Below, in pieces: positions 48,884 through 54,983 of a stretch of DNA of 54,983 nt. Within the stretch, counting starts at the first letter, position 1, and each line of letters opens with the position of its first letter. The DNA lies in NCBI GenBank assembly GCA_023247055.1, contig JAHFHF010000016.1, positions 1-54,983 on the forward strand, written 5' to 3'. A program made the position numbers and the translations under genes. The notes under the pieces are model-generated. The model was not told where the DNA came from. It saw only the letters and a list, made by a program, of their open reading frames with translations, and searched no databases. The stretch is from Candidatus Omnitrophota bacterium (GTDB lineage Bacteria; Omnitrophota; Omnitrophia; Omnitrophales; Aquincolibacteriaceae).

Positions 48884-49485
48884 AAAACTTTCTTGCCGCC
48901 GCCGAGAAAACCCCGCACTTCCGAGACCAGCCGGTCATACTCCGGCTTCACCTCCGGCTTGATGCACGGAGCGATGCACTGATTGATGTGATAATAAAGA
49001 CAAGCGGTTTTGGGAAGCTGGCGGCACTTCCGGATTGGAAATAGGGCGTTGATCAGCGATATAGCTTCGCGAAGAAGTTTCGCATCCGTATACGGGCCGT
49101 AGTAAATCGCCTTTTTATCGGTTTTGTTGCGCGTCAGGTGAATGCGCGGAAATTTCTCAGCCGTAATTTTAAGCAACGGGAAAGTTTTGTCGTCCTTGAG
49201 TTCCTTGTTGTAGCGGGGCTGGTGTTTACGCACCAGTTGCGCCTCGAGCAGCAATGCATCGACTTCGGTGGGCGTCTCCAGATGCTCAATCTGCGTCACC
49301 TTCCCCATGAGAATCGCGACTTTGGGCTGGTCCGGATGCGGGCTGAGGTAAGAACGTACGCGCTGCCGCAACGATTTGGCTTTGCCGATGTAGAGAATGT
49401 CCCCGGCAGCATCCTTCATCACGTAGACGCCGGACCCAAAAGGCAGGGCCTCCACCCGCGGCCGCAGATGAGGCCAATCACCCAT
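48871..49485 (-). CDS. uvrC: UvrC, N-terminal part (GIY-YIG nuclease)
   Basis: Residues 19-34 are GVYVMKDAAGDILYIG, the GIY-YIG motif responsible for the 3' incision, followed by KAKSLRQRVRSYL. Four Cys near the end (CRQL, ACLYY, QCIAPC) match the UvrC Cys cluster. The frame then ends early after FLGGGKKV. The rest of the protein lies in the next frame (48883-48026), and a one-base loss in a T-run explains the break. Whether the loss is real or an assembly error cannot be told; a true break would cripple excision repair. The ATG overlaps the murJ stop by 8 bases (ATGGGTGA), so the two are probably co-transcribed and translationally coupled. Confidence 0.9.
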   Translation of the reverse strand: MGDWPHLRPRVEALPFGSGVYVMKDAAGDILYIGKAKSLRQRVRSYLSPHPDQPKVAILMGKVTQIEHLETPTEVDALLLEAQLVRKHQPRYNKELKDDKTFPLLKITAEKFPRIHLTRNKTDKKAIYYGPYTDAKLLREAISLINALFPIRKCRQLPKTACLYYHINQCIAPCIKPEVKPEYDRLVSEVRGFLGGGKKVLWIT

Positions 49486-51058
49486 GGCGGAAAATCTTTT
49501 TGAGCAGGCCGCGCATTTCGCGCACGCCGAAAAGCAGGCAAAAAAGCGGGTACGCTAAAATTGAAATAGCCATCGTACTGAAAACACGCAGGGCCCGCCA
49601 ATAAAACGCATCCCCCGGCAGGCGGCCTTCAAGAAAATGGATAACAAAAAAGCAGACAATTCCCATGGCGCACGAAGCCGTCAGAATCCTAAAAAACGCC
49701 AGGCAGGTTCCCTTGAGGTCAAACGCCGCCACATGCCGGTGATAAAGCCAGGCGAGCGCGATAAACTGAAAAATACCGGAAATCGAAGTCGCCAAGGCCA
49801 GCCCGGCTTCACGCAAGATCCGCATCAATAAAAGATTAAGGGCGATGTTGATCAAAAGCGCCGCACCGCCGACTATCATCGGCAGGCGCGTATTCTGCGC
49901 TCCGTAAAAACCATTGTTCAAAATCTTCTGTCCGGAGTAGGCAAAAAGTCCGACGGTATAACACCACAGCACCGCAGCTGTTCGCCGGGTGGACTCGGCG
50001 TCAAATTGGCCATGTTCAAAAAGCAGCTGAACGATGGGCCGTGAAAGCACCATTAATCCCGCGGCACACGGCAAAACAATCAAGAAAATGCCGCGCAAGG
50101 CAAAAGACATCATGGTTTTAGTCTCTTCGATGTTGGAAGTCGCGCTTTGCCGGGCCGCGCTTGTCAAAAGCGCCGAACCGGCCGCAACCGCAAAAACGCC
50201 CAGCGGCAGCTGCATCAGCCGTGTGCCGTACCAGAGGCTGGAATTGGCGCCCGGTCCGATCAAAAGGCCGAGCGTCATATCAATCATCACATTCACCTGA
50301 AAAATCGCAAAGCTGAGCAGGCTCGGGACAATCAATCTGCCGATCTTCGCCAAAGCCGGCGAGGCCCGGTCCCAGACCCAGCTGACCCGGAATCCAAGTT
50401 TGTAAAGCGGAGGAATTTCAAGCGCCAGTTGGATCAGTCCTTCCACCGAAATGACAATCGCCAACATCGTCAATTCAGCATTAATGCCTCCGCGGGTGCG
50501 CGGCAGCAGGTAAAGGACCCCGCCAATCCAAGCCAGGTTCAAGATCACAGGCCCCAGTGCGGAAGAAAAAAAATGGCGGTGGCTGTTGAGAACGCCCATG
50601 GTGAGCGCCCACAGGGAAACAAACCACAGGTACGGAAAAAGATAGCGCAGCAGATCGAGGGTCAGGTGCAGCGTCGGCGAAAGCGATCCAATTTGTAGCA
50701 GACCCGTCAAAAGGAGTTCAACGGCCAGGATAAAAAGTGCCAGCACGGTCATGAGCACACTCATGCAGGTATTGGCAAAACGGAACGCCGCTTCTTTGCC
50801 GTCCCGGTGCAGGACTTCGTTGTAAACGGGGATAAAGGCGCTCGAGAATGCCCCTTCGCCCACGATACGCCGTAGAAAATTGGGAATCATGAAGGCGTAG
50901 AGAAAGGCGTCCCACTGCCATGTGGTGCCAAACGCATTGGCACTCACGATATCGCGCACCATGCCCAAAACGCGGCTGAGCAGCGTCATGGACCCCATGG
51001 TGGCCGCCGCGCGCACCAAGTGGCCCTTTTCTCCCGAAGATTGATTTGGATCGGTCAT
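49478..51058 (-). CDS. murJ: Lipid II flippase MurJ (MviN family)
   Basis: Inner-membrane flippase that moves lipid II, the peptidoglycan precursor, to the outer face. The 526 residues and about 14 hydrophobic segments fit the family. The N terminus has TLLSRVLGMVRDIV, then DAFLYAFMIPNFLRR and GEGAFSSAFIPVY, the conserved MurJ signature with several Arg in the transport cavity. The start at ATG 51058 agrees with the family N terminus, though no strong ribosome binding site is seen. It is divergent from rpsT, a common bacterial neighbourhood, with a long inverted repeat between. The stop overlaps the uvrC start. Confidence 0.95.
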   Translation of the reverse strand: MTDPNQSSGEKGHLVRAAATMGSMTLLSRVLGMVRDIVSANAFGTTWQWDAFLYAFMIPNFLRRIVGEGAFSSAFIPVYNEVLHRDGKEAAFRFANTCMSVLMTVLALFILAVELLLTGLLQIGSLSPTLHLTLDLLRYLFPYLWFVSLWALTMGVLNSHRHFFSSALGPVILNLAWIGGVLYLLPRTRGGINAELTMLAIVISVEGLIQLALEIPPLYKLGFRVSWVWDRASPALAKIGRLIVPSLLSFAIFQVNVMIDMTLGLLIGPGANSSLWYGTRLMQLPLGVFAVAAGSALLTSAARQSATSNIEETKTMMSFALRGIFLIVLPCAAGLMVLSRPIVQLLFEHGQFDAESTRRTAAVLWCYTVGLFAYSGQKILNNGFYGAQNTRLPMIVGGAALLINIALNLLLMRILREAGLALATSISGIFQFIALAWLYHRHVAAFDLKGTCLAFFRILTASCAMGIVCFFVIHFLEGRLPGDAFYWRALRVFSTMAISILAYPLFCLLFGVREMRGLLKKIFRHG

Positions 51059-51100
51059 AAATGTTTAGCTTTAAATGCGCTGTGCGAATTCATGCTATTT

Positions 51101-51202
51101 TCCCCCACCTTAATCCTCCCCCGGAGAGCACGGGGGAGGAAATAGTAGAACCTCTTTTATTTCTCCCCCCGTGCTCTCCGGGGGGAGATTAAGAGGGGGG
51201 AA
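51101..51202. repeat. Long inverted repeat, copy 1
   Basis: Arms of about 40 bases (cccccaccttaatcctcccc against its near inverse ending gggggagattaagagggg) around a loop of about 20 bases. It lies between divergent murJ and rpsT, upstream of both, so it cannot be only a terminator here. Confidence 0.9.
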
Positions 51203-51278
51203 CTCTCCTAGGGCGGCGTCTACCTTAGCCTGTCCCTTAATTTAAGATGCGTTTGTCTGTCCACACATGACGCTTTGA

Positions 51279-51307
51279 TTGACAGCCTATACGCAGTGTG
51301 CTAGATT
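51279..51307 (+). promoter_or_regulatory. Promoter of rpsT
   Basis: TTGACA (51279-51284), exactly 17 bases, then TAGATT (51302-51307). The -35 is a perfect sigma70 consensus. Transcription would start about 51314, giving a 21-base leader that holds the ribosome binding site AAAGGA at 51321-51326. Confidence 0.8.
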
Positions 51308-51334
51308 CACCCAAAATTTGAAAGGACTTATTGT

Positions 51335-51601
51335 ATGCCAAACAGCCGTTCAGCCTCAAAAAGACTTCGTAATCAGAACCGCAAAGCCGAGCGCAATCAA
51401 GCCACGCTTTCGGAACTGAAAACGTTGACTCAGAAACTCGCCAGCCTTGCTTCGACACCGGACAAAGCGCGTGAATATGCCGCGAAGGTCATTTCGCGCT
51501 ACGACCGTGCCGTCAGCCGCGGCACCATTCCCAAAGGGCGTGCGGACCGCAAGAAATCCCGCGTGGCCCGCTTTTTGACCAAGCTTTCCAAGAAGAAGTA
51601 A
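51335..51601 (+). CDS. rpsT: 30S ribosomal protein S20
   Basis: 88 residues, the usual length, very basic. It begins MPNSRSASKRLRNQNRKAE, the S20 start (helix-1 Lys/Arg-rich, Ser-Ala-x-Lys-Arg), and ends with GTIPKGRADRKKSRVARFL and a Lys tail. S20 binds 16S rRNA early in assembly of the small subunit. AAAGGA lies 8 bases before ATG. It is the only convincing plus-strand gene here. It converges on holA across an inverted repeat, and stops with TAA, which shows TAA is a normal stop in this genome. Confidence 0.96.
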   Translation: MPNSRSASKRLRNQNRKAERNQATLSELKTLTQKLASLASTPDKAREYAAKVISRYDRAVSRGTIPKGRADRKKSRVARFLTKLSKKK

Positions 51602-51603
51602 CT

Positions 51604-51767
51604 TCCCCCACCTTGAGCCTGAAATCTTTATTCAGGCACAACGCTTCGCAGGCCAAAGAAGCCTGCGTAAGCGTTAGTCCTCCCCGGAAATCACGGGGGA
51701 GGAAACAATAGAATCCTCTTCAGAAATTTCTCCCCCCGTGCTCTCCGGGGGGAGTTAGAGGGGGGAA
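51604..51767. repeat. Long inverted repeat, copy 2, with a nested insertion
   Basis: Same family as 51101-51202, but the left arm is split at 51615-51677 by 63 bases that themselves form a hairpin (cgcttcgcaggc with gcctgcgtaagcg). Situated between convergent rpsT and holA, where it could act as a two-way terminator. Confidence 0.88.
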
Positions 51768-51770
51768 TGA

Positions 51771-52778
51771 TTAGCGCTTTGACATCGCCCGTGCCGCAGG
51801 CTGCATGCCTGCCGTACGGGCGATCCACTTTTCAAGCCCCGTCTGCATTTCCTCTTCGCCCGATTTGATCCCGCGGTCAAGTTCAAACAAAGTTTCAAGC
51901 GCGCGCTCAAGCTGCGGCCGGCTAAAAAGCCGCATTTGACGCGAAAAGAAATGAGCGCGTTTGGAACTGATTTTTAGTTCCTCAAAAATGCGGGACTCCA
52001 CCGCCCCACGGCCAAAGAGAAGCTGGGCTTGCCAATAGAGACGGAACTGCCCATGCAGAAAAGCCATCAGCATCACCGGATCATCCTCCCCGGAATCGAT
52101 CAACCTGAAAAAAACAGCCAGCGCTTCGCCGGGCTTCCGTCCCAGGATAGCATCCAGCAGTTTAAACCGGTTACCGCGGGCCTTGTCTTCATCAAAGGCG
52201 TCCGCCATCGCTTGCGTAATTTCAGAACTCGAACCGGCCGCTAAAATCAGATTTTCAAGCACGCTGTCCAGCAATGCCGGAAAATCCTGACCCAGCAATT
52301 CGAGTTTGCGCTGGGCCTGCGGCGTGAGCGTTTTACCTGCCGTCTTGAGTTTGGCCCGGATAAAGGCCTGGGCCGTTTCAGCACCCTGAGACGCTGTGAT
52401 TTCGACGGCGCCGCCGGCGTTTTTGACCACATCGCCAAGACGCTTCAGCGTTTCGCTGACGCGCGCGTACGGTTCTTTACCGTCTTCATTCCAGTGAAAA
52501 ATAAGAACCGAATATTCGGGCGGTCCGGCAAGATAAGCGGCGAGCAAATCCAGGTCTTCGGGATTCAACTCATCGGCATCGGGGGAAAAAAAAACTTGGG
52601 TTTGTACAAAGAAAGGTTTGTTACGGGCCTTTGCGAGGACTTCAGCCAGCGGAACTTCGGCCAAGCGGCAGGTCTCGGTTTCCAAGGTTCCGGTTTTTTC
52701 CAGGGACTTCAGCAGGGCTGACGTTTTTTCACTCAGGAAAAGCGAATCGCCCTGGATCAGATAAGCGGATTTTGCCAC
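51771..52778 (-). CDS. holA: DNA polymerase III subunit delta
   Basis: Clamp-loader subunit that opens the beta sliding clamp. 335 residues, typical length. It starts MAKSAYLIQGDSLFLSEKT, the degenerate P-loop-region strand of HolA (YLIxGxxxFL), and its C-terminal third carries the family's collar-domain pattern (FRLLDAILGRKPGEALAVF-like, then LLMAFLHGQFRLYWQAQLL-like). The start is GTG at 52778, 15 bases after the lptE stop, so the two form an operon. lptE-holA order is also seen in Enterobacteria. No clear ribosome binding site precedes the GTG. Confidence 0.9.
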   Translation of the reverse strand: MAKSAYLIQGDSLFLSEKTSALLKSLEKTGTLETETCRLAEVPLAEVLAKARNKPFFVQTQVFFSPDADELNPEDLDLLAAYLAGPPEYSVLIFHWNEDGKEPYARVSETLKRLGDVVKNAGGAVEITASQGAETAQAFIRAKLKTAGKTLTPQAQRKLELLGQDFPALLDSVLENLILAAGSSSEITQAMADAFDEDKARGNRFKLLDAILGRKPGEALAVFFRLIDSGEDDPVMLMAFLHGQFRLYWQAQLLFGRGAVESRIFEELKISSKRAHFFSRQMRLFSRPQLERALETLFELDRGIKSGEEEMQTGLEKWIARTAGMQPAARAMSKR

Positions 52779-52793
52779 GGGGATTAAGCGGTT

Positions 52794-53318
52794 TTACCAG
52801 TCTTCGACGATACGGTCCACCACGTTGCGCGCGAGCCGGTCCACCGCCAAGTCCGCGGCCTCATCATGGGCCTGGTCGCGCAGCTCGCTCGTGAAATACT
52901 CCTGGTCGCCCGAAAAATTGGCTTCTTCCCACATGATCTGCTTGGTCTTAGCGTCTATCAGGCGGAGGGCAAGCACGATATAAATGCGCTGTTCCTGGGA
53001 CGTTTCCAAACGGGAAAACCGCAGGCCTTCCTGGTCAAAACGAATTAAATCCGATTCAAGAATCACATCGGCTTCTTCGGGAATTTTGGCGACTTTGAGA
53101 TTGCCGTCCCGCTGCAGACGGCGGACGATGGCGTTCGTGATGTCGATTTCGAGGCCGGGTTTGTAGCTGATAATTTCTGCGACATTGATCTTGTTCACGA
53201 CGGTCTTGACGTAAATCGATTTGACGTTTTCAGGCAGGGCGCTGCGCGTGGTATACCCGCAGCCTTGGAAAGTGAGACAAACGATACCAAGGGCGGCCAG
53301 CCAGCCTCTCCATTTCAT
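52794..53318 (-). CDS. lptE: LPS-assembly lipoprotein LptE
   Basis: Outer-membrane lipoprotein that plugs and helps fold the LptD barrel during lipopolysaccharide export. The start is taken at ATG 53318, since AAGGAG sits 6 bases before it and MKWRGWLAALGIVCLTFQGC is a proper lipoprotein signal with Cys20. A longer frame back to 53387 lacks both. After the Cys comes GYTTRSALPENVKSIYV, then IDITNAIVRRLQRDG and EADVILE, the usual LptE/RlpB-like pattern. 174 residues. It shows the organism has an LPS-type outer membrane. Upstream it is separated from the coiled-coil gene by an inverted repeat. Confidence 0.88.
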   Translation of the reverse strand: MKWRGWLAALGIVCLTFQGCGYTTRSALPENVKSIYVKTVVNKINVAEIISYKPGLEIDITNAIVRRLQRDGNLKVAKIPEEADVILESDLIRFDQEGLRFSRLETSQEQRIYIVLALRLIDAKTKQIMWEEANFSGDQEYFTSELRDQAHDEAADLAVDRLARNVVDRIVEDW

Positions 53319-53405
53319 GCGAACTCCTTCTTCCCTGTCAAATCTCAGGGTGCTTGGATCAGACTTAAATTGTTTATTTAAGCACAACGTTTATGCTGCT
53401 TCCTG

Positions 53406-53508
53406 CCCCCACCTTAATCCTCCCCCGAAAAGCACGGGGGAGGAAATAGTGGAACCTCTTTTATTTCTCCCCCCGTACTCTCCGGGGGGAGATTAAGAGG
53501 GGGGGGGA
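53406..53508. repeat. Long inverted repeat, copy 3
   Basis: Same arms as 51101-51202 with a few changes (ccccgaaaagcacggggg). It lies between the end of the coiled-coil gene and lptE, in the same orientation as both. With copies 1 and 2 it shows that this family sits at transcription-unit boundaries. Confidence 0.9.
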
Positions 53509-53522
53509 ACTTGCACAACACA

Positions 53523-54983
53523 TTAGGCTTTTACAGGTTCCTGGACGTTAAAACGTCCCAATTCCTGATTGAGAAAATCACGGCGTAATTTTAATTCACC
53601 CAGCCGGTTTTCAATGCGCCCGCGTTCGGCGAGCAAATCCTGGGCACCGGCTTTGGAACTTATTTTTTCGACAAACTCATCGATTTTCTTGATGCGCTTT
53701 TCCAAAATTGAAAATTCCGTCCGATCCAGTTCGTTTTCCTTTTCGATCAATTTCAGAATGGTCTTTTCAACTTTCTCAAGTTCTTCCTGAAGTTTGCGCT
53801 GGTCCTTAGGCGACGTCACAACCGGAGTCTTCGTTTCTTTTTGCAAAACCGGTTTGGCCTTTGGTTTTTTGACACCTTCGTCATCCACGGGTGTTTCTTC
53901 AATCCGGCTGACAGTGCGCTGAAGATCGGAACGCTGGGCCTCGACTTTGCCTGCCAGCGACTGGATTTCACTCTGCAGCTGGGTCTGCTGCGATTGGTTT
54001 TCCTTGATCTTTTCTGCCGCTGGCAGTTTTTTATTTTGCGGCGGCGTGACTTGAATTTTCGCCGGGGACTTTTTCGTAACCCAAACTTCCAGGGCCGCCT
54101 GCTCTTCCTTCAAGGTTTCCAAGTCCCGGGTTTCCTTATCCAGCAAGTGGATCAGAGTTTCCTGGCGGTCTTTACGCGGCACCAGCCGGTCTGCGCTCTC
54201 AACGGCTTCTTGAATAAATGCATACGGGATCTTAACAAACGCGGAGCGAAATTTATATCCACCGGCCAGAGAGGCCTGGGCTTTCAGAGCCTCAAGCTGC
54301 CGCTGCATTTTCAAGACTTTCTCATACCGGTCTTCGATCAAAAGACTTTCAAGTTCGATTTCTTCTTTGAGTTTGGCCGCCTCGGCAGAAACGCCGGCTT
54401 TGGCGCCTTCTTTGGCTGCGGACTCAGTAATTTTTACGTCCTGCGGTTTACGGCCAAAGAGAAAAATACGTCCGGCTTCTACGGGAAGAGCCACAACCTT
54501 CGCGGTTTGCGAAAGCACCGGGGCTTTGGTTTCGCCTAGCAGCGCGTTGAGTTGTTTCAGCAGGTCTTTTTTGTGTTTATGGCGTTCGTCAATCTCGTCA
54601 TAACCACGGCGGATATTTTTTTCAAGCGACTTGATGGATTTACGCAAGTCCAGAATGTTTTCTTTTTCCTGGCCTTGGAGCTGCGCCAGCAGCCGTTTTT
54701 GTTCCTGGACGGCCAATTCGGAATCAAACGCCTGATTAAGCGTATCCACCAGGGCCTGCTGCGCCGAAATCTGTTCGCGCAAATGCATACGGCGTTCCAG
54801 CAGTTCATCCAGATTTTTCTCACTGAGGTCGGCTGTTCCGCTAAATGGATTTAGGGCATCCCAGGACCGTGCGACGGCCCGGACCGGCGCGCCCAGCCAG
54901 CCATCGTGATACTGATCGCGGTAGGCATTTTGCTTTTCATCGAGTTGTTTTTCCAAAGTTTCAAGATTTTTACGGGCCGCCGC
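53523..54983 (-). CDS. Coiled-coil protein of unknown function (5' end outside the window)
   Basis: The frame is open at the right edge, so the true start is not here; the apparent TTG at 54956 is internal (AARKNLETLEKQL is read through it). At least 486 residues, nearly all charged heptad-type helix. Near the upstream end is a short non-coiled part (GWLGAPVRAVARSWDALNPF) and, in the middle, VALPVEAGRIFLFGRKPQ and FVKIPYAFIQEAVESADRL, which may be membrane-associated amphipathic stretches. I recognise no family. It ends FNVQEPVKA just before the third long inverted repeat. Confidence 0.75.
   Translation of the reverse strand, partial: AAARKNLETLEKQLDEKQNAYRDQYHDGWLGAPVRAVARSWDALNPFSGTADLSEKNLDELLERRMHLREQISAQQALVDTLNQAFDSELAVQEQKRLLAQLQGQEKENILDLRKSIKSLEKNIRRGYDEIDERHKHKKDLLKQLNALLGETKAPVLSQTAKVVALPVEAGRIFLFGRKPQDVKITESAAKEGAKAGVSAEAAKLKEEIELESLLIEDRYEKVLKMQRQLEALKAQASLAGGYKFRSAFVKIPYAFIQEAVESADRLVPRKDRQETLIHLLDKETRDLETLKEEQAALEVWVTKKSPAKIQVTPPQNKKLPAAEKIKENQSQQTQLQSEIQSLAGKVEAQRSDLQRTVSRIEETPVDDEGVKKPKAKPVLQKETKTPVVTSPKDQRKLQEELEKVEKTILKLIEKENELDRTEFSILEKRIKKIDEFVEKISSKAGAQDLLAERGRIENRLGELKLRRDFLNQELGRFNVQEPVKA

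Noticed and set aside
53319..53387. Longer lptE start at 53387
   Set aside because: The extra 23 residues are polar and would bury the lipoprotein signal. AAGGAG and the signal peptide support 53318.
1..54983. CRISPR array
   Set aside because: Repeats are few, dispersed, palindromic and coding. No regular repeat-spacer spacing and no cas gene.
1..54983. tRNA or rRNA genes
   Set aside because: I noticed no cloverleaf-like stretch or rRNA signature in the few non-coding gaps. The gaps hold inverted repeats and promoters only.

Overview
The window looks like chromosome of a diderm bacterium with enormous single genes; I would place it near Candidatus Omnitrophota (OP3). Basis: a single reading frame over almost 48 kb, a MurJ/LptE envelope, and dense palindromic repeats. 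This placement is inference, because no marker gene settles it.

Layout, all minus strand unless stated. 54983-53523: 3' part of a coiled-coil protein. 53318-52794: lptE. 52778-51771: holA. 51335-51601: rpsT (plus strand). 51058-49478: murJ. 49485-48026: uvrC, split by a one-base frameshift. 47897 to beyond position 1: one giant gene that fills 87% of the window and runs off its left edge in mid-module. It is interrupted once, by an in-frame TAA at 32133-32135, and reading resumes in the same phase. All 35 junction motifs from 45638 down to 390 lie in one frame.

The giant protein reads, from N to C terminus: (1) signal peptide and a TraB/ChaN/EreA-like domain; (2) seven alpha-helical, HEAT-like 'beads'; (3) a helical segment, then six AAA+ ATPase modules in one chain, arranged as three odd/even pairs, then an HExxH metallopeptidase-like domain, a Lys/Gly-rich linker and a von Willebrand A (MIDAS) domain; (4) at least 23 further helical beads. 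Part 3 has the plan of eukaryotic midasin (Rea1/Mdn1: six AAA in one chain plus MIDAS) combined with features of bacterial MoxR/CobT/NorD-type AAA-VWA systems. I consider it the most exciting content of the window.

Beads are about 200-540 residues long. Each ends in a helix rich in Ala and Gln, a Pro-rich stretch, a Ser/Asp-x-(Ile/Leu)-Trp motif, often a Gly/Ala-rich hydrophobic stretch, and then RSE(V/M/I)R, which opens the next bead. Tails are described below as 'YG-tail' (YGxFxxL then YRxxLL), 'EGY-tail' (LLRxEGY, then ITxEDIxxI, ILxPGK), 'DLAGF-tail', 'PAGNNF-tail' or 'AWL-tail'. Beads fall into recurrent classes and have clearly been duplicated; one 1.19-kb copy is nearly identical to its donor. 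At least six families of small palindromic repeats have entered the gene, nearly all of them in the junctions, in frame and in one repeated phase per family.

The seven non-giant genes are ordinary housekeeping genes. Long inverted repeats lie at three of their boundaries.
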